Positions 45,030 through 58,204 are shown, counted from the first letter of the stretch. The stretch is 64,000 bases of DNA from Helicostylum pulchrum (GCA_025677825.1 JAIXMO010000004.1:868001-932000); one strand, 5' to 3'. Numbers and translations: made by a program. The notes: generated from the sequence alone by a model not told the origin.

Positions 45030-46342
45030 ATGGTAAAATAATTAAAAAAAAAGACTGTTTGATTAACAAAAAGCTAATTAATAAAATATTTCTCCAAAAA
45101 AAAAAAGGGATGCTGTGGATCTAATAAACCTAAATGGAAACGAGAGATAGTACCTGATCATAAATTTGAAAACGTAAATTTGGATGCGTTTTATGACCCT
45201 TCTTGTACTACTAGGTTTGGTTATTCATTTGTATTTATAATGTTTTTGAAGACTGTATGTGTTATTCTAGCAGATTTATATACTGCAGGTAAATAGTAAA
45301 AAAATAAAACTTTAATTGAAAGGCAAATAACTCATAACATATTTTTTTTTTTTTTCATACAGTTTCACTTTTGGTTATTGGACAAACTACAGTTACTCCA
45401 GCAATTCCAACGGAATACTCAAGATGGATTTTTTTAATTTGTATTATGGTTTCGTATCTACTTATTATTTGGGACCTGATTAAATCTCGACGAATTCTCG
45501 CCAGCAAGGATATTTCAGGAGCATTTACATCAGCCATCGTCAACAAATACCTGTCGATCAAAGACTACCGATACTACTGTCTATTTAAATCGATCAATTC
45601 CAACGGCAAAGGAATTAATAACTATGCGTTCTTTATATTCTTTACACTAAAAGGTTGGAAACGTCTTTTACTGGCCGAGGCACCTCGCCAAGTAATTAAT
45701 ATTGTTACGCTACAAGCTTTAGTACCTCAGTGGCTGAAAATTCGAAACGGTCAGATTACTTTTAATAATGACGCATTAGGAGCTGACTTGATGCAGCAGA
45801 TTTTGACAGGTACTATGGCGTTTTCGGTCGTGGTGTTTGCTATTTCGTTTTCACTAGTGTGTATTGCAGCGGTTTTGTATATTCCTCTGTTTTGTCACAT
45901 TCGTGGAAATTTAAAAGAGTACTGTTGTCATAAGGTCGATAAAAGAATTTCCGAGATTCTTCGCAGACAAGGTCAAGATCGTAGAAATAAAAGAGCGCAT
46001 CATCATCCCGAAGTAGAATCTTTAATAAGCGAAAAGACCTATATGCGACCTTTGATGGCTCAAAGTAATTCGTCAAGTCCTAGCTTAGCCTCTGTCGATT
46101 GTTTCGAGAAATCTCCTTATTTTAAAATTAACGATTCGAGTTATTTTAATCAACCAAAGTCTCCGCAACAACGGTTTATGGAAAAGGGTCGACCTAATCA
46201 ATATGCCTATCAGAATCGTAGGTATCTTACGCCAACAAGTGAGACAAGCGCAGCGTATAATACTGCCGATTCTTCCATACCATCTTCTACTTGTGTTAAT
46301 GAACATCGTTATCAGCATAGAAAATATCCTCGTGGATATTAG
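45030..46342 (+). CDS. Kch1/Prm6-like fungal potassium transporter, start codon on its own exon
   Basis: Exons 45030-45032 (ATG only), 45108-45288 and 45363-46342 give 387 residues. Splicing creates MGCCGSNKPKWKREIVPDHK, the characteristic N-terminus of this fungal family, with Gly2 and Cys3/Cys4 fitting N-myristoylation plus palmitoylation. Membrane segments include FGYSFVFIMFLKTVCVILAD, VSLLVIGQTTV, YSRWIFLICIMVSYLLIIWD and GTMAFSVVVFAISFSLVCIA followed by AVLYIPLF. The conserved central block has KDYRYYCLFKSINSNGKGIN and APRQVINIVTLQALVP. The C-terminal tail is long, basic then Ser/Tyr/Pro-rich, and probably cytosolic. Yeast Kch1 and Kch2 mediate low-affinity potassium influx at the plasma membrane that supports calcium entry; this role is taken from the family. 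Confidence 0.85.
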
Positions 46343-46471
46343 ATTCAATTGATTTGAAACTATTGTAAATAATTCTCCAATCCCCCCTCTTTTTTTTAAA
46401 AAAAAACTGTTGCTTTTTTTTTAATTTTTTTTATTAATAATATTATATATATAAATCTATTTGACATGGGA

Positions 46472-49400
46472 TTACCAGAAAGCACACCTGTTTTTTTTTT
46501 GAAAGAAAAGGAAAATTAGTAGATGTTTTTTTTAAAAAAATGTGCGTCTTATATTTACCATCCGACGTAACATTGACATAAATTCTCTAAAGAAGTAGCT
46601 TGTTGAATAAGCTTTTCTACTTGAGTTGGTACATCTAATGTAACACGAGGATTGAAATCACGACCTGTCAACTTGTTTGAAACTCTGTTAACAACAGCAA
46701 CAGCACGAGAGTTTAATAATTCTGGACCTTGAGGATTTTCTAGATTATGCAAATGTTAGATTATGCCCCCCCCCCTTTCTTAAATAACTGCATTTTTTTT
46801 CTTTTACCATTTGCAACTGCTTCTACTTCAATACGATTTAATCTTCTACTAACAGAGAAATTTCTATGTCCATCATCTGGTCCATTTTCATGTGCCATAT
46901 TTTCAAAACCTCTCATACGTTCATCTACAAATAAATAAATTAAACTCTGGTCTTTTAACAGTATACACATATATACTTACTTTGAGCAGGACTTTGAGGC
47001 TGAGTATTTAATAATCTCCAATTGATAAGTGGATCATAAACAAATGCTTCCAACACAGCCATTAAACTTTCCTTATTATCACGTAATACACGCATGACAT
47101 GCTCACAAGTGATACGGAAATTGCCTTCAATACCGCTTACTTCCATTGCCTTTACCAACATACGAGTTAAACGGAACGGAATCTTTTCAGGGAATTTTTC
47201 ACGATGCATAGCGACTTCGAAACAATCACCGAAATCGATATGAACGACTTTACCGGTGACTCGATGCAACATGAGGTTGGAAGGATGTCGATCACCAAGA
47301 CCGAGTATGTAACCTACCATGGACATCACAGCTAAAGATCTGGTATAGTTTGTTCGTCGATCCAACCACGCCTCAGAGTTACGACTCTTTAACCAAAGTA
47401 CGTTGTATAAATCTTGTCCGCTGGTCTTTTCAAAGGCGTACTGTAAGACCTCCACCTTTTGAATGACGGTCAAGTTTTCGTAGGCTGGGGCCATTTGAAG
47501 CATAAGTCGATGCTCAAGGTTCAATAGGATCTTTCGACTGTCTCGGTAATCTCGAATAAGGGTATGTAAAGTATCCGTCTCTGTAACCCAGCCAATCAAA
47601 CCAGAGTTGGGGGAAAGAGGAACTGCTGGGTAACGTTGAATATTAAGATGTCGTTTAAAGGTTTCGGCATCGTTGGTAAGTAAAGTGTTGACAAGTCCAA
47701 ACAACTGCATAACACGTTCGTCTTGACGAAGATCTTCATGGCCCTTTAACAAGTACATGTAGTCTTTACTATCACTACCGACAATCGTGAGCTTTCTAGG
47801 TCTTTGCTTGGACGCAATCACACTGAGACTGGGATTAAATCGTGCAATACGAACAATGGGCTCGCCACTACGGTAATAGCCAGGTACGCATAATTCTAAA
47901 TTACGTGCTTCTAATAGTTGAGGCGAAATATATTGAAGTTCGAGACTGGTTAATTGTGGTAATTGTCGAACGATACGTTTGAATACTTGATAGTATAACT
48001 CCCAAGCTTGGTTTAAATTGTTAAGGTCTCGTGTCTCTTGGTAACGATGGCACCATTCTTGAGCTTCTTGAAGGTCGCGACCAAATGCTTGTACAAAGGA
48101 TTCTTCACGCATAGTTTCGGGTCCACGATCCAACATTTGATGCAAGGGCTCCAAGGTGGCAAACATGGCTTCGACGTTACGGTCTCCGAAATATAAGCGG
48201 GAGGCTTCCTCTAATCCTTCATGCCACATCTCATGCCATAAGATGGCTACACGAATGAGTTCTTGACTGACCATTAACGCCTGCTCTACAAGAACTGGAC
48301 TGTGAATCTTCATACGGTCCATAATGACGGAAGTGGCCTTTCTTCGAGGAACACTTTGAGATTTAGAGGCTACGGTAAGTGAATAGACAAGTGCTTGAGG
48401 ATGCTCTCGACCAATATCAGATAATAAGCGGTGAATCAATAAACGAACGGTGGCGTTAGGCGCATGGATACGAGCAATTAATTGCGGAATGACTTGTAAC
48501 CAAACATCAATACTGATAGTGCCAAATCCTTCGTTAATAGCAGCACTTACTTCGGCTTGGTAACCGTACTTGAACCATAACGTTAATAAACGCAAAGTAT
48601 CTTGAAGAGAGTTTTCTTTGGAGAGTGCAATGGATCTGAAGAAACCTTGGATAGCAGGTACGATGTGATGGCTGAAGATTTGAGGAGGCAAGTTGTCGGA
48701 ATGAAGTCGTTCGTGATAATCGATAATATCAAAGTTGGCTAGAGCCCAAGAATGCCATGCTTTATACCAATTTTGGTCAAATCGAGTAGCTAATAAGAAA
48801 GAAGACAAGATCTCGGGAATAGATTCTTCGGTGAGTTCGTAAGAGAGTGCACGTTGCCATTGACCTTGACGAAGATAGCATCTACTTAATAAACGTGTAT
48901 ATTCGGCTACTTCGTCTGTAATACGACTAGGGTCAATTGGCATGCTGGCAGCCATTTCATCTGGGTTTAAGCCAAGATCGTTTGTCTTTTGAGCAGTGAA
49001 TTCACGCAAGATACTAAGCGCTCTGGTACGGATGGCAGTGGAGCGATCAGCCGTTGAAATCGAGGCGGAGTCCCACATGTGCTTTAACTGAGCATATACA
49101 ATCTTGGGATGAGGAGTTCCTGACCCATCACCATCTGCTTCCATTAAACTTCTCAAGGTCTTTTCAGACAGAGAAAATCTACCACTCTTACGACACAAGT
49201 TTGCAAACTTGATCCACATTTCCATATCTTCTTGAGGCGAAATAACCATGGTTCTGACACGTAAGATGCGTTGCCATACTTCGACATTGCGTTCACAGCC
49301 TTCAAGACGCTTCACCCAAGTTCTACGAATCGCACTTTGTCTTTCAGTATCATTTGCAGACTGTTTATAAATGATCATTTCTTCCAACTCTGCCAACATT

Positions 49401-52400
49401 TGAACACGAACAACAGTGGTATAGGCACGATTGTAACTTTCACCGAGCAAAGCAGTTAATTCGGTATCGAGTAAATCACGGGTCTTGTTGATAAACTTTT
49501 CTGCTTCAGCGTATCTGTTGCGATGCATGCCCAAGATGGCACGGAAGAAGGTACGATCGGGACTCTCTGGTTTTAAAAGGGCAATGTATTCCTCCATTTG
49601 TTCCCACTGGCCTAAACCCCAAGCAGCGGCAGCGGCAAAGGGAGCCATACTTTTACGGTTATCGGTGGGAGCATGAATCCACTTTTCTTGCGCCAGCGCA
49701 GATAATTGGTCCCATTCACCAAGCGCGTGCAAGCATCGCATGCGACCTAGTGTGATCTCCATCGAGTTGGGGTTCTCCAATTGTTGCGCCTCGTACGCGT
49801 CTAATGCGTCTTGGTATCGGTGCAGTTTTTCAAACCAGGATACGCGACGTTCTAAACCTAACGAGTCTTGTGCAAAAGTTAAAATACCCATAGCCGCATC
49901 GGGTTGTTGGAGTAAGTTGTTAATGGACATCAACATCTCAACAGCTTCAAAGGATTGCTCGATGTGAAATTCGGTTTCCTTGTAATGAAGTGCTTTGGCA
50001 TACGCGTGGCATTTTTGTGCGTAGACTGCTAAGGTACGGATATCAATAGGTAACATCTTGTTGTCGTGCTCCATAAATTCGGCCAAGTGCAGTAAGACTT
50101 GGATGATCTCTGGTGGGATGTTCGGCGCCTTTAAGGCGACCTCTAATGATCGCACAAGTTCATCAACGTACTGATCGTATAGTTCGTTCCAGCATGATAC
50201 AAATGCGGCATTGAATAGTTCTCGTGCGAGTGGTGTGTATTTGGACGCTAAAAAGACACAGGCGCGAAGTGCGTGAGAGGGTGATTGTTTTAATAATTCA
50301 ACACTGAATCGACGGATCCATTCCATCCAATCTTCTTTGGTGGATCTTTGAGATGCTTCCCATGCTTTTTTCAATTGTTGTTGGTTTACTGGTTGCTTCT
50401 TAGCTGTGCTTTGGTCAGCAGAAGGTGTTTCATCATCCTTAGAATCTCTATTTAAATATGTATTAGTAAGGGGGGGGGGAGGTTCTTAAAGGAATTCAAC
50501 TTTTACCTATCATCAAACGCCTTTCCCAACTCTTGAGGAAGATTCTCTCCTTTTAGTAACTTACCAACCAGCAACTCGTAATTTGTATGTGTGATACGAT
50601 GCTTTGTCAAGACCTTGTTAATAACGGGAATGAACTTGGTATAATCAGTACCTAATTGAAATACAAGAGCACATAATAAATCCATAGCGGCGTTTCTAGC
50701 GTCTCCAGGTAATACAGGTAACACACGAGCTAATGGATGGATAATACGAGACGCATAGTCAAACATGTTTACTTTTTTACAGAGCGCAGTGATGGTTAAG
50801 ATAGCTTGGCGACGAACAGAGACGGGGGCATCTGGCTTTTCAAAGAATTTGACAACAGCAGGAATAACCAAGTGCATGTATTCTTCAATATTAGCTCCGA
50901 ATACGACAAATGCATGAAGTACTTTGATAGTAGGTTGTCTTCTTTCGGAGACATCGCTGTCAAAGATTTGAAGCATGTGAGGCAGTAAGCGCGGTAAGTA
51001 GACTTTAAGCTCTCCATCCAATGCTTTGGCAATAGCTTCAATTAAGGAGATAATAGTGATTTGAATAGATGAGACGGGGGTCCAGTAATCGTCAATAAGA
51101 TCAAAGATATCCTTGAGGTAGTTACGGATGTGTTGTTCGACAATTGAAACTAAATCACCTAATTTGTGAAAGTAAAGTTCGAGCATGCCCGAAGTAGAGG
51201 ACCGCATCAGGGATAAGAAACCAGGTATAACAATGGGTAAGAATTGAACGACTTTTAAGCCCAAGGTTTTAAAGATAAACATGATGGCGTCTGTTACGGC
51301 GTAATGATGTGTGCTTAATGAAGGGTCGCGTAAGATCTTCATCAAGGAGTGCATAACTACTTGCGGGTAATAGTCTTCGGAAGATGGGCCGATACCCATC
51401 ATTAAAAGAGTAACGTCATTACTGGCTAGTTTTGGGTCTGCTAATTCTTCACTAGAATTACCAATAGCGTTCATCTATTTAAAATATAAATTAACAACCT
51501 TATTTTACATCCCTACTTTTTTATATGTATGCTTTTTTACCTTGTGTTTATAAGGATCTAGTGCACCTAAAATACCCATCAATTTTACAGTTTCTCTTCT
51601 AATAGTAGGGTTTTGTTCAGTCTTCATAATGTTGATAAGGATATTAAGAAGAGCCGGATATTTTGTATACGGTTCAATGACAAAACCAGTATTACTAGCG
51701 AGTTGACCTAAAGTCTTCAAAGCAGCATCACGTTTTGCACTTGAACTTTGATCTTGTAAGGTTTCCATGATCAAAGGCATTAATTCAGCTAAATGAGGAG
51801 CCATATCTTCTCCACTGACAGCAGCCAGTTCTCCTAAAGCGCCTAAAACAGCAGACACAACACCGGTAGAGGGATCTCTGGCCTTTGGTAAAAGTACTTT
51901 GAGCACGGGTTCGATGTAGGGCTTGGTCAGTCTTTGAGCGGCTCTTACTAAAAGGGCAACAAGTCGGGCAGCTTCTTCTTTTTGTCGACTGACAACGGAG
52001 TACTCTAATTCGGTCAAGAGCTGAATTAAAGTCTTTCGAAGCGACGGCATGACGTAGGCAGGGTTAAATGTGGTCAAGCGGCCGATTAATGTGATTGAGA
52101 TCTCGCGAATAGCAAATACTTCGTCGTTTAATGCGATAAATAAAGATCTGACGTTATCGGCCTGTGCTAAATGTCGATCGAACCGAACATCGAGTGAGGA
52201 TAAGACGGTCTCTCGAATGACAGGGTCGGGATCGGCGATACCAACAGTGAGTAACTTTTCTAATACCTCGCCAACGACTTTGATAGCGTGTGCGCTGGTT
52301 TGGTTACAGATGGGGTCACGAACAAATAATTGACAGCAAGTTACGGCAGCGGCTTTCCGGATCTCGGGAAGGTCGTCGTCCAGGTAGTTGACAATACAGT

Positions 52401-54318
52401 CGCGGACGAATTCGTTGAGGACGTGGTTGGAGAAATCAAATGAGCCGAGTGTGGTTAAGGCGAGCACGATGGTGTCGTTGTCTTTTCCGTCACTGACGCC
52501 GCCTTCGCGAAGTGGGCGGTCCACGGATTGAATAATGGTGCGGGTGGTGGGTGCGCCTGGTTGTTTGTAAGGTAGTCCACTTAGTGTAATTGAAATCACG
52601 TTTAATAAACGTTCTATATAATAATTTTTTTAAGTATATATAAATTCGGTATATGTGTGTGTGTACGTGTTACCTTGGATTACGGGAGATAATGGTTTGA
52701 TACGATCTGCAATGTTACTTAATGCAGCTACGAGTGGTTCTGATAATCCTCCATTAAACATCAAGTCCAAAAGGTCGTGAAGGTATTTTGTTAAGGCTTG
52801 TCCAACTGCTGTAGCCAACATACTAATACAACTAAAGATGGCTGTTTCCACTTCTTTTCTTTGACGTCTACGTATATAAAAATCATTAGACTTGACTAAG
52901 ATTTTAAAAATGTTGTGTAATTACCCTTTGACGGAAAGTGCTTCTTTAATACAGGTTAATGTTGCGTCTAAATAAGGGCTCATATTACTCTTGACTTGAA
53001 TAGCTACTTGGCCAATGGCGAGAAAAGCTAATACATATATTGTTAGATACTTTGATTGAGGGGTTGGGGGGGGGGTTTACCATCACGTTTTTCACTGCTC
53101 TTGCGGAGAAGATTAAGTAAATGGCTCATTGATTTATGCAAGTAAAGTTCAGAAAAAGTAGCCGGATCATATAAAGCTAAAGTTGGAATAATAGAGACCA
53201 AAGTCTTTCTGATCAAAGCGTCACGCGAGTCCTTGAGACGTAATGTAATATCACATACTTCTTTATACATGTCTGTCATAAACTAAAAAAATTTCCCACT
53301 TTTTTTTTAAAAAAAGAAATACACACAAAGATAAAAAAAGTTAACTTACCATGCCAGCGTGTAATAATAATTCTCTCATGGCTAATAAACTACCATGTGT
53401 AGCTTCAGCACTATTCATACGTAATCCTCGGTTTACTTCTTCCCATATACGAGCATACCAAGTCTTTCTCATTGGTGTTTCACGTTGTTGCACAATCTCC
53501 AAACACTGCGAAAGACAATCAGCAGCATACTCACGAATCACATTCCTAGAATCTCGCAAGGCGACCCAGATCAGGTCTAGAATTCGAGGTACGTAGGCGT
53601 AGATCAAAGTAGGTGCGTTTACGGCGAGTTCTCGCAGTACGAGTACAGCGGCTAATCGACTACGGTCTCCTTGCAACCACTCCAGCGCATGCTCTACTTG
53701 TGTATCGACTAAATCGGCAGTCAAAGTGGTGGAACTCACAGCTAAACGACCAAGTGCCTTGGCGGCAGGTACCATAATTTGTTGATCATGATGTGGTAAC
53801 ATGTGTTGCAAGTAGTTGTGGAAACGGTTAGCGTTGCTCTCTGGTTCTAAACCGATCAAACGATCTATATAAAGTCTCTCCGGGATTAGTATTTTATATG
53901 AAACAACGGGTTTAAAAAAAAAGAGGAGGGAGGATATTTTACCTATACCAATAATGGCACCTAGTTTTTCATTGTTGTCATTGCCATGTGTCCATTCGAA
54001 GAACCGTTTATTAATATCATTTGTAAAACGAGTAAGGTTTTCTTCTGATAATTCTCTTGAAGCAGTTGCGGCCTATATACACACACATATTTATTTAGTA
54101 TATAATTTTTGGGGGTAAATATATTTGTTTAGCTTACTGTCTCTCGAAGTTCTTCTGCTGCTTTTATACGTCTATCTTCATGTCTAAAGGATTATAGGTT
54201 TTTTTTTAAAAAAAAGGAAGCTACGTTTTTTTTACTGTTATTGGTATTACTTTGATTTTAATTCACTAAATATTCTGTTCAGGTTTTCCTGAGAGTTAAG
54301 CATAGCAACTAGTGCCAT
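46472..54318 (-). CDS. TOR1: TOR protein kinase (target of rapamycin), complete
   Basis: About thirteen exons encode roughly 2,360 residues from [20 protein letters not shown] (54318) to the FATC end. In order: N-terminal HEAT repeats ([67 protein letters not shown]); a long FAT region within the large exon ending at about 50450; and the FRB domain, [20 protein letters not shown] and [13 protein letters not shown], with the rapamycin-contact Ser conserved. The kinase core follows: [34 protein letters not shown] and [11 protein letters not shown]. The C-terminal FATC ends QCYVGWCAFW only after splicing a 71 bp intron (46488-46558, branch-like CTACTAAT); without that splice the frame would stop after VGW. 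TOR is the growth and nutrient kinase of TORC1/TORC2. All catalytic motifs are present. It is the only TOR gene in the window. Confidence 0.96.
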
Positions 54319-55746
54319 TTATTTTTTTATTTGGATGGGGGTGGAAGTTTTTTTTCTTTTTCTTTTTGTTTTAAAAAAAAAAAGTAGCAAAGTACAAGTA
54401 AAGTCGCACACCCAGGAGAATATATTTGAGGTGGAAAAAAGTATTCGCACTTTGAATTCATGTGTAATAAACAATATAATCATGACTTGATTAAACAAAT
54501 AGATAATGAGTGGTTTTTTTTTCATTTCATTTGAAAGATAGTATCTTAAGAGGTTCTTTAGTGCTTGTTGCAGCATATTTATTTTTGCGTCTTTACTTTC
54601 CATCTATGAGAGAGAGAGAGTTTAACTTCATACGATCTTTATATATTAAAGCGTTTAGTACTTTGGTACATGTAGACATTTGAAATAAACCAGACTTATC
54701 AGACTTAAAACATCACTTTTTATCTTTTCTACATCACACTCGGTTCTAACTCTAACGAATTTGGTAGTTTACAATACTAAATATTTTATTTTTTTCATGG
54801 TGTTGTATTATTTTTATTTTCTTTCTTTCTAAAAAAAACAAGGTATTGTATATATCATGCTCTTCTTGCTTACTAGATATTCAATCATTATTGATAAAAT
54901 AGAGTTACGGCATTGTTTGTGGTACCGCGTTCTGTAAAAAAAAAAGAGAGATTAAGTTGGTTACTTCTTTTTATTTTTTTAAAAAAAAGACTGTTCGACT
55001 TTGGTGTAATAAATGACTATTAAAAAAAAGCCATGTATCACCTAACAGCAACATCTTTACAGGATTGGGAGGGAAAACCCTTTTTCTATACCGTATACTC
55101 TTATTCTTAATGCTATTAACTACTCTTGAAAAATAAGCGGAGGAGAGAGTAATCGCGTCATAGGTCTATCAGAAGGTTATTCACTAACTTTACGATTACT
55201 TATGCATGAAACGACAAAAAACTAGTTTTTATCAAGTGTTAAGTCTCTCTCTCTCTCTCTCCAAGATGAGTCACATGAAACGGAAAGCTTTCAAAAGAGA
55301 CTTTGAAAAAAGAGTTGGTGTATCCTACTATTTTTGGTAAAGAAAAAGAATATTATTTGTAATACAACAAAAACTCAAGTTTTTTTTACTTTTTGAAATT
55401 ACGGGAATAAAAAAAAGAAGGGGGGGGGGGGGGAGGAGGAAAACTAATAGTGTGTATGTAAGGGATAATACATATTTCTTATATCGTCGTTTTGTCATGT
55501 TTTATCAAACACACCCTATATATTCTTCTGATGTCGTACTAGATGAAATTTGATTTTATTTTATTTGTATGTGTGTGAAAGAGTGTTTGTACGTTTTTTT
55601 GGTTCGTGAAAAAAAGAGAGGTATTGTTGTTGCGGTGTGTTATTTTTTTTTTGTTTTTTGAAAGAAAGGGGGTGGAGAGAAGAAGGGGGAAGTTAAGGAA
55701 TCTGTATATATAAAAAAAAGGTATAATAGGAGTTGTGAGGAGGGAA
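54319..55746. other. Intergenic, TOR upstream and SWIB gene 3' flank
   Basis: AT-rich, with GA and CT microsatellites (54607-54619, 55243-55261), a T7/A8 palindrome (54974-54988) and a G13 run near 55421. No gene is supported. Confidence 0.45.
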
Positions 55747-57112
55747 TTATAATAAAAAGTCAGTTGTATTATTATCTTCAGAAGGTGTTGGTTCTTGTTG
55801 AACAATATCCTTGGTAACGGTTTCATTTGTTTCTATGGTTACTGGTGGTTCTTCTTTTTTAGTTAGATGTGCAGATAAATCCTTGTTCATACCAAAACTA
55901 TTGATACGATCCTGATCAAATATCTTTTTAAGCTTGGCATCACAAAGAATAAACCTTCTGTCTGCTGGATCTTGAAGATCGTTGCCTTTAATATACTTCC
56001 ATAACTTTTGTACAAGTTCAGGTCTTGAAAGCTGTACAAAACAAAGTTTAGTTTTTTTTTTTTTGCATAAAAAATAAATCGTTCCGTTATAATATTTTTA
56101 CCTCTTTATCTCCATCCATTAATTCAGAAAGTGCTTCACTTAAAATAAGTGGTTTATTTAATCCAGTCTTTCTCTTTGGTTTCGGTGGAGCATTAGGATC
56201 AATAATCTTTGGTACTTTCTTCTTTTTAGCTTTTGGTTTCTTTTTTTGTTGCACGGTTTCATCCACCAACACATCGGGCTTACGCTTTTTAGTAGTAGTA
56301 CTAGTACCAGTCAGGGTCGGAGGTACTTGGATTTGTTGTTGATACTCATTATAATACATTTTGTTTGCTGCTTGTTCTTGTTGTTGCATTGATTGATTAT
56401 AGTGTGCCATAGGACTATAGTTTGACATATAAGACGGTTGCGAGTTGGTACTGCTCGTCGTACTGCCGTTACTATTATATCTCTGAAGCAAGATTTGATT
56501 ATGCTGTTGAGGCGTAGCGTAAACCGGTAAATACTGCTGCTGTTGTTGTTGTTGCTGTTGTAGATGATGCAATTGCTGTGGTTGGTAATAAACATTAGCA
56601 GGATACACCGATTGAGGATTTTGGTGCTGTTGCTGTTGTTGTTGATGTTGTTGATGCTGCTGTTGATGATGATGATGTTGTTGTTGTTGCTGCTGCTGTA
56701 TGTTTTGATGTTGTTGCTGCTGCTGTACGTTTTGTTGTTGTTGTTGTGGTTCTGGTACCGGAGGTTGATAAAACCTACTAGAGTCAAAAGACGTAAAGTC
56801 CAGTGTATCAAGGAAGGACGTAGTAGATTGGGTATCACTTGCATTACTTATCGTACTATTGTTATTACTTGTAGGAAACATATTATCTGTCACCTTTCCT
56901 TGGTAGTTTGTTCCAGTTGGGTTGGGTGGATTATGGAAAGTATGCAGATCTGCATTACAAAATGTAAATATAAAAAAAAAAGAAAAAAAATAATTGCGCT
57001 CCCTTTTAACTCCTCCCCGCTTTTTGTGTATCCCTCCCCCCTTTTTTTTGGATAAAATAAAATAAAATAAAAAAAAGTATACTTGCCTTGTAAAACTGGA
57101 TTTCTGTCCATT
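55747..57112 (-). CDS. SWIB/MDM2-domain protein with polyglutamine tract (Uaf30/Tri1-like)
   Basis: Three exons (57088-57112, 56102-56949, 55747-56031) give 385 residues. Exon 1 joins exon 2 only through a GC-AG intron (CAAG|GCAAGT to GCAG at 56950), giving MDRNPVLQDLHTFHNPPNPT; the GT alternative two codons on produces an immediate stop. The N-terminal half is Ser/Thr/Asn-rich, then long Gln and Gln/His runs (about residues 65-150). A basic KKRKPDV and KKKPKAKKKKVPK stretch (likely nuclear localisation) precedes the SWIB domain: GLNKPLILSEALSELMDGDK, then ELSRPELVQKLWKYIKGNDL, FILCDAKLKKIF and MNKDLSAHL. The acidic tail ends TTDFLL. SWIB proteins act in chromatin remodelling or RNA polymerase I transcription; the specific complex is not determined. 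Confidence 0.9.
56525..56760. repeat. Trinucleotide repeats encoding poly-Gln/His
   Basis: Interrupted (TGC/TTG)n tracts on the plus strand, that is CAR codons on the minus strand, cluster at about 56531-56580, 56628-56715 and 56713-56751. A mix of CAA, CAG and CAT codons makes them imperfect. Antisense, they give long Leu-rich open frames that are artefacts. Confidence 0.8.
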
Positions 57113-58172
57113 TTTTTTTAATATAAAGTTTTTTGCTTGATTAAACGTTTAAATGTCTCTATTTTTGCTTTTGTTTTTTGTTTGTTTTTTTTATAAAAAA
57201 AAAACGGATAATATTAAAAAAGTGAAGCCTTTTTTTTTAATGTAAAATTTTGTACAAGTGAAAAAAAAAAGGGAAAGAAAAAAAAAGCTCAAGAGGAAAA
57301 GATAATTTAAAGAGAAAGAGAGAGAGAAAGAAAAGAGAAGAGAAAAAGGGAAAATAATGGGGTGTTGGAAACACAATGTATTATAATAAAAACGTGACTT
57401 TGTATCTCTCATCTTGATTTTCGCCCTCTCTGTCTATCTCTCTTTCTCTTTCTCTCTTTATATTACGCATCTAACTTAAACTTTTGTATCAGTTACCTTT
57501 TATTCTCTTTTTTTTTACTTTGTACCTTTCTTCTTCTTTTTTGAGCGTATTTTTATCACTCCTAAAGGCGAATCTACGTCACAAAATAAAAGGGGCCTTG
57601 CCTCAAAATAGGGTTGACCCAGTGATACCTGTATGCATTAATGTGACGTAAGTTCGATCAATTGCTTTTTTTTTTCGAAAAAGCATTAAAGGTGTTACTA
57701 TTTGAACTTCTTTTAAAAAAAAGTCAAACATCATAGTAACACAAGACAATGCTTTTTGTTTGTACCTGAGATTAAATCGTTGGATCAATCTTCTCTATTA
57801 TATACGCTGCGAAAAAACCCCCAAGTGTGTGTATAGAAATGACCTTTGACACTTGTTTACGAGTAGAATTGTGATTTGAGTTGTATTTGTGTAGTCTTTT
57901 TATGTAAGAAAACAAAACAAATCTTCATTTAAAACTCGTCTCTTTCTTCTCCCCCCCTTTTTTTTTTAAAAAAAAGAGAGAAGAGTGGCAAAATGTTTAG
58001 ATTGTTATGGTTACCACAATAGAAAATAAATAATGACAGGATTGAGTATTCAGTTACCACAGTTACAAGAAATATCTTCTTTTTTTTTTTACAAATCGGG
58101 TATTTCGAGATGTAAAAACGGTCGGACCGTACTACGACCTCACTAATTAAAATATGACTACTTTTTTTTTTT

Positions 58173-58204
<32 letters not shown>

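Noticed and set aside
46555..46752. TOR C-terminus ending at VGW followed by TAA
   Set aside because: The stop overlaps a GT donor; splicing to 46487 restores the conserved GWCAFW end.
56564..57055. 163-codon Leu-rich plus-strand frame and an Asn-rich minus alternative frame
   Set aside because: Both are shadow frames of the CAR-codon polyglutamine tract of the SWIB gene.
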